From assembly GCF_020216885.1 (NCBI RefSeq), contig NZ_JAIWON010000044.1, positions 1 to 10,000 of the forward strand: 10,000 nt of DNA. Direction: 5' to 3'. The stretch is from Zymomonas sp. Lineage in GTDB: Bacteria > Pseudomonadota > Alphaproteobacteria > Sphingomonadales > Sphingomonadaceae. Below the pieces are notes generated by a model. That model was given only the letters and a program-made list of their open reading frames with translations. It did not search any database and was not told the DNA's origin. The position numbers and the translations under genes are program-made. Every line of letters starts with the position of its first letter. The first letter of the stretch is position 1. Shown piece by piece: positions 6,635 through 10,000 of the stretch.

Positions 6635-9613
6635 ATTTTGCGCCGGTTTGGATTGGGGGTTACTGCGCCATTCATCAAAACGCATTAGCTGAACATAGTC
6701 ATCATAGAGTTTCTTGCCACGATGGGGGCGTGCGGTAAAAGGCGTTTGGTTGTGAAGATAGTCATTTGTAACGTGCATAAAGCGTTCTTCGGCCATATTC
6801 AGAAAATCTTCTGGCAACAGAGCATTCTTGCCGCTTCCCAATACAGAGCGAGAATAACCAGCCGTTTTCTTTCTTAAATCCTGTGCCATTGACCAATATT
6901 CAAAGGCGCTTACCTGCCCTTTGATATCTTTTATGCCGTTATGTTCGATCAAAAGCCCCAAAAGAGCAAGCTGCAACATATCGCCATTTCTGACCGATGC
7001 CGCCGATGGAGGTGTGCCGGTTTTATAATCAACAATCGCGAGAGAGCCATCACCGATACGATCAATACGGTCAACAAAGCCGAATAATTCGATACCGTTT
7101 ATCTGGGCGCAGCCTTTCCTTTCTACATCAAGAATTGTCCGTCCTTCGGTGGCATTTTTCTGAACCTCACCTTCAATCCAGTCTATTGCTTGCAACAATC
7201 GCGGCAACCAAAGTGTTTTTTGGATAATATGAGCGTTGATGGATTCCAAGACAGCCAAGGCGCGCGGCTTTAATTTCCCGATGCGGCTGTTATCTTCTTT
7301 AACCCAATTTTCAAGAATACTGTGAATAAGGCTACCGCGCCATGCCGCCGTGGGTTCGGCATCAACGGGATCCAGTTTTCTTAAGCCCAAGATATTGCTG
7401 GCATAATAGCTATAGGGATCAGATTGCAGACTGTCGAAGCGCGTAACGGCGATACGTTTCGGGCGGTCTGAAACAGGCGGATTAGGGGCTGGCCTTGTGA
7501 CGGGTCTAAAACCCTGTGGTTCATCGAGCTGTCGCGCCCAATAAGGAAGATTATCGGCATGGTGTAAGTTGGAGGCCATGGCTTCCAATCGCAACCAAAA
7601 ACGGGAAGGCATTGTTGGCGCTCTGGCATCCCGTCTGGCACGGGTCAGCAATATTTTTTTTGCTCCCAAAACCGAAGAAAAGTCATGGGCGGCAATACCA
7701 ATTCGCAATTCTAGCCCCGGCAAACCAAGTTCGGAACGAATTCGAGGCGCAAGCCATGGATCGGCTTCCTTGATCGGTGGCCAAACCGTTTCATTCAGAC
7801 TGGCTGCAATCATCAAATCGGCATGTTGCAAGCGGGCTTCGATTAAACCCCAGATAAAGATACGGGGATGGCCGCCGGTCATCGGTCTGACGGCTTGTTT
7901 ATCCATCAACTGCCGCAAGACATGCGCAAAATCGGAAAAGCGCATATCTTCGTTATGATCGGCGGCTAAAGATTCAATTTCAGCAATCAAATCGGCGGCC
8001 AAATGACCCGCAGCCTCTGTCCATATTTTTTCACCGGCTATTTTATTGGCCGTTTCCCGTAAAATTTTAACAATTTGGGTTAACGGTAAGGAGGACTGAT
8101 AATGTTGATTGAGTGGTTCAAAAGCTATCTTGGTTTTGTTCCACCATTCCAGTAATTCAGGGTCGGCTTTTTGATCTTCAACGGCTTCGGTAATTTTAGC
8201 CGTAATTCCGGCCAGACCATTTCTTAAAAGAGGCCCCCGTAAAATCATATCAAGGCTACGGACATGATCGCGCCATAGATCACGGTCTTCACCAAAAGCA
8301 ACCAAGGGATGCTTGGCTATCGCGAGGAAACTCACTGCTGAAAAATGATCGGCAGCGAGCGAAACCAGATCAAGCAATAATAATCCGGGAGGCGTAAGCG
8401 ATAACGGTCGCCCCGCACTATCATCGGCATCAATGCCAAAACGCTTTAATAGAGCGGAGACCCTAATCGCCAAAGCCCGATCAGGTGTTACCAATGCCGC
8501 CGTCTGGCCTTTTTCTTCAACGGCCTCCCTTAAAGCCAAAGCGATAACTTGGGCTTCTTCTTCAGGATGAGCCGTTTCAATAACCGATAAATTCGGAAAA
8601 GCCCGTTCTTTTTCAGGAAGACTACGCCAGCGATCCGTATAGCGCGCTGGAGCCATCACATGACGAATGGCCTGTTCGCGGTTATCTGGATGGTGATTTT
8701 TCGGCGGATCCCATTCTATTACTTCTTTCCGGTCAACGCCCATTCTGTCCAGCAATAATTTTAACTGGAATTGAGGATGGCTTTCAAGCGAAGGCTGTTT
8801 CATGCCGGTATCGGGATCGCGTTCATGAGGGCCTAATAGCTGCCATTCTTCGTCTGACATGCTGTTATCAAGACCGGGAAGAACAACAAGCCCGTCTTCC
8901 ATTTCCGAGATAACACGCAACAAACGGGCAGATACTGGCGATCCTGTAATCGCACCAGCGGCAATAACCGGTTTTTCACTGGGCGGCTGTGTTTTCCATC
9001 TCTCCGCAAGGCGATCAAGTAGTCGGTTCCGACGTTCCTGACTTTCAATCTGCCCTGTTTCTTTTAGGGCTTCCGGCCATTCGGTAATGATACATTCGAG
9101 CAATTTCAAAGAAGCCTGCCAATGGCGAGCCAGTTCTTCTTCGGCCATAGGGTCGATCAACTGGGTCAGTTGTTCAGGATCAATTTCTGCCGCCATCAAC
9201 TGATCCAAGGTCAGCGCCAATTCTTCGGCCAAACGGTGGGCTTCGGGAACGGCAATAGTCCGTCCCTGTTTTTGCATTACCTTTTTAACAAGGCGGGTTA
9301 ATCGGAAATGCCGTTCCAAAGGCGGGATCGCCGGTGGTAACGGATCGATCATATCAACCGGATCAAGAAAAGCGCCCAGTCGATCATCCAAGAGAGGATC
9401 CCCGACCGGCACCATTCGGGGTAATAACAAGCCGGAAGACGACTGACGCACAAAGGCTTCTGTTATAGCCCGAATGGAACGGTTATTGGGTAGCAGGATC
9501 AATCCCTGTGCCAATGTCATTGGATCGTCATAGCGTTTGATCAGGCCTTCGACCAAGGCATCAGTAAAAGAACGATGGAAAGGTATCGTAAAGAGACGGG
9601 ATTTTTCCAGCAT
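6632..9613 (-). CDS. addB: AddB, nuclease subunit of the AddAB complex (alphaproteobacterial type)
   Basis: AddB pairs with AddA. Its C-terminal nuclease cuts the strand opposite to the one cut by AddA, and its inactive helicase-like body is thought to scan for recombination hot-spot (Chi-like) sequences. With the ATG at 9613 the protein has 993 aa. The nuclease signature is complete: GSLIHSILE (His764), FVDRIDRI (Asp848) and VDYKTG (Asp862, Lys864), then LQLALLG. Where an ATP-binding loop would be, the N-terminus reads LLPNNRS (about 40-46) with no Walker A Lys. The protein has only two cysteines (Cys173, Cys835), so the four-cysteine iron-sulfur cluster of Bacillus AddB is absent. The start is uncertain: a TTG at 9619, two codons upstream, is the other choice, and neither has a clear Shine-Dalgarno sequence. 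The ATG lies 8 bases after the upstream stop, which suggests coupled re-initiation. The tight linkage to addA confirms the identity. Confidence 0.95.
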   Translation of the reverse strand: MLEKSRLFTIPFHRSFTDALVEGLIKRYDDPMTLAQGLILLPNNRSIRAITEAFVRQSSSGLLLPRMVPVGDPLLDDRLGAFLDPVDMIDPLPPAIPPLERHFRLTRLVKKVMQKQGRTIAVPEAHRLAEELALTLDQLMAAEIDPEQLTQLIDPMAEEELARHWQASLKLLECIITEWPEALKETGQIESQERRNRLLDRLAERWKTQPPSEKPVIAAGAITGSPVSARLLRVISEMEDGLVVLPGLDNSMSDEEWQLLGPHERDPDTGMKQPSLESHPQFQLKLLLDRMGVDRKEVIEWDPPKNHHPDNREQAIRHVMAPARYTDRWRSLPEKERAFPNLSVIETAHPEEEAQVIALALREAVEEKGQTAALVTPDRALAIRVSALLKRFGIDADDSAGRPLSLTPPGLLLLDLVSLAADHFSAVSFLAIAKHPLVAFGEDRDLWRDHVRSLDMILRGPLLRNGLAGITAKITEAVEDQKADPELLEWWNKTKIAFEPLNQHYQSSLPLTQIVKILRETANKIAGEKIWTEAAGHLAADLIAEIESLAADHNEDMRFSDFAHVLRQLMDKQAVRPMTGGHPRIFIWGLIEARLQHADLMIAASLNETVWPPIKEADPWLAPRIRSELGLPGLELRIGIAAHDFSSVLGAKKILLTRARRDARAPTMPSRFWLRLEAMASNLHHADNLPYWARQLDEPQGFRPVTRPAPNPPVSDRPKRIAVTRFDSLQSDPYSYYASNILGLRKLDPVDAEPTAAWRGSLIHSILENWVKEDNSRIGKLKPRALAVLESINAHIIQKTLWLPRLLQAIDWIEGEVQKNATEGRTILDVERKGCAQINGIELFGFVDRIDRIGDGSLAIVDYKTGTPPSAASVRNGDMLQLALLGLLIEHNGIKDIKGQVSAFEYWSMAQDLRKKTAGYSRSVLGSGKNALLPEDFLNMAEERFMHVTNDYLHNQTPFTARPHRGKKLYDDYVQLMRFDEWRSNPQSKPAQN

Positions 9614-9621
9614 ATTCAAAA

Positions 9622-10000
9622 TTAACCGCGTCTAAGAATGTTATCGGTTACCTTGACAGCTTTTGGCGTGCTGACATCAAACCAGATACCATCATGCACC
9701 AAGCCGTATAAGCGGCCTTTGTTCATGGCCTGATCGCGAATATATTGGCTGCGGAAAGCGCCGTCCGGCGTATTTTCCAAAAAGCGTTTGGACATAATTT
9801 GGATGCCGCTAAAAACAAAAGGCGCAACTTTACCCGAAATTTTAGGCTGGATTTGCCCCATAGCATTCATATGGAAATCGCCCTGCCCGTTATAGCAATC
9901 AGCATGAGATAACGGCACCAGTAATAACAAAGCATCCATCTTCTCATCATCCCAATGACGGGTCAGAAGTTCAATAGAATTAGCCGTGCCATCAAGCCAG
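9622..10000 (-). CDS. murU: sugar-1-phosphate nucleotidyltransferase, MurU-like, C-terminal part
   Basis: The last 125 codons are visible and the gene runs off the right edge. An internal Met codon at 9939 is not the start, because the frame stays open to position 10000 (WLDGTANSIELLTRHWDDEK precedes it). The visible features fit the GT-A nucleotidyltransferase family: the MDALLLL strand, GQGDFHM, PFVFSGIQI in the substrate-binding half, and DGIWFDVSTP near the C-terminus (usually W-x-D-V-G-T-P; here Ser replaces Gly). MurU-type enzymes convert MurNAc-1-phosphate and UTP to UDP-MurNAc in peptidoglycan recycling, working with the kinase AmgK. In related alphaproteobacteria an AmgK-like phosphotransferase gene often lies just upstream, but it is outside this window. 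The catalytic N-terminal signature is not visible, so another sugar nucleotide substrate cannot be excluded. The stop is 8 bases before the addB ATG, so the genes probably share a transcript. Confidence 0.8.
   Translation of the reverse strand, partial: WLDGTANSIELLTRHWDDEKMDALLLLVPLSHADCYNGQGDFHMNAMGQIQPKISGKVAPFVFSGIQIMSKRFLENTPDGAFRSQYIRDQAMNKGRLYGLVHDGIWFDVSTPKAVKVTDNILRRG

Noticed and set aside
7569..7958. 129-codon plus-strand open frame opposite addB
   Set aside because: It is antisense to the conserved middle of AddB. It overlaps another plus-strand frame in a different register and has no recognisable domain.
9622..9939. Reading the nucleotidyltransferase as a complete 105-aa protein starting at 9939
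   Set aside because: The same frame is open through to the window edge and the upstream residues continue the family pattern, so the Met at 9939 is internal and the gene is cut by the window.
1..10000. CRISPR array, insertion sequence, prophage or defence island
   Set aside because: There are no regularly spaced repeats, no transposase or integrase frames and no flanking duplications. All main genes are conserved housekeeping genes. AddAB can degrade phage DNA, but here it is the ordinary recombination complex.

Overview
This window is a block of housekeeping genes from an alphaproteobacterium. Every protein-coding gene I can support strongly lies on the minus strand. From high to low coordinate the order is: 3' part of a MurU-type nucleotidyltransferase, addB, addA, trxA and rnr. 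The sugar-nucleotidyltransferase-addB-addA-trxA order, together with AddA and AddB of the alphaproteobacterial type, points to the Sphingomonadales. Base composition is, by eye, below 50% GC, with a very AT-rich left end. That is unusually low for sphingomonads and fits a Zymomonas-like organism. This assignment is inference, not proof.

Layout. Positions 1-337 are an AT-rich intergenic stretch downstream of rnr. It holds a bidirectional hairpin terminator (about 284-327), a second minus-strand terminator-like hairpin (172-200) and a doubtful 32-codon plus-strand ORF. Positions 338-2626 encode RNase R with all four catalytic aspartates. The 102-base gap 2627-2728 contains a near-perfect 16-base inverted repeat, one arm of which covers the rnr start codon. 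Positions 2729-3049 encode thioredoxin (WCGPC). Positions 3063-3133 are an AT-rich gap that may hold a trxA promoter. Positions 3134-6622 encode AddA, with complete helicase motifs and a RecB-type nuclease domain. Positions 6632-9613 encode AddB, with an intact nuclease motif but no Walker A motif and no cysteine set for an iron-sulfur cluster. From 9622 to the window edge runs the C-terminal part of the nucleotidyltransferase.

How the genes work together. AddA and AddB form the helicase-nuclease that resects double-strand breaks before RecA loading. Their genes are packed so tightly (8-9 bases between frames, with the addA ribosome-binding site overlapping the addB stop) that translation is probably coupled. 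The nucleotidyltransferase joins directly to addB and is probably co-transcribed, although its likely role (MurNAc-1-phosphate uridylylation in peptidoglycan recycling) is unrelated. Thioredoxin and RNase R follow in the same direction with larger gaps that leave room for their own control. I found no mobile element, CRISPR array, RNA gene or clear sign of horizontal transfer. The most interesting structure is the inverted repeat and possible leader ORF in front of rnr.
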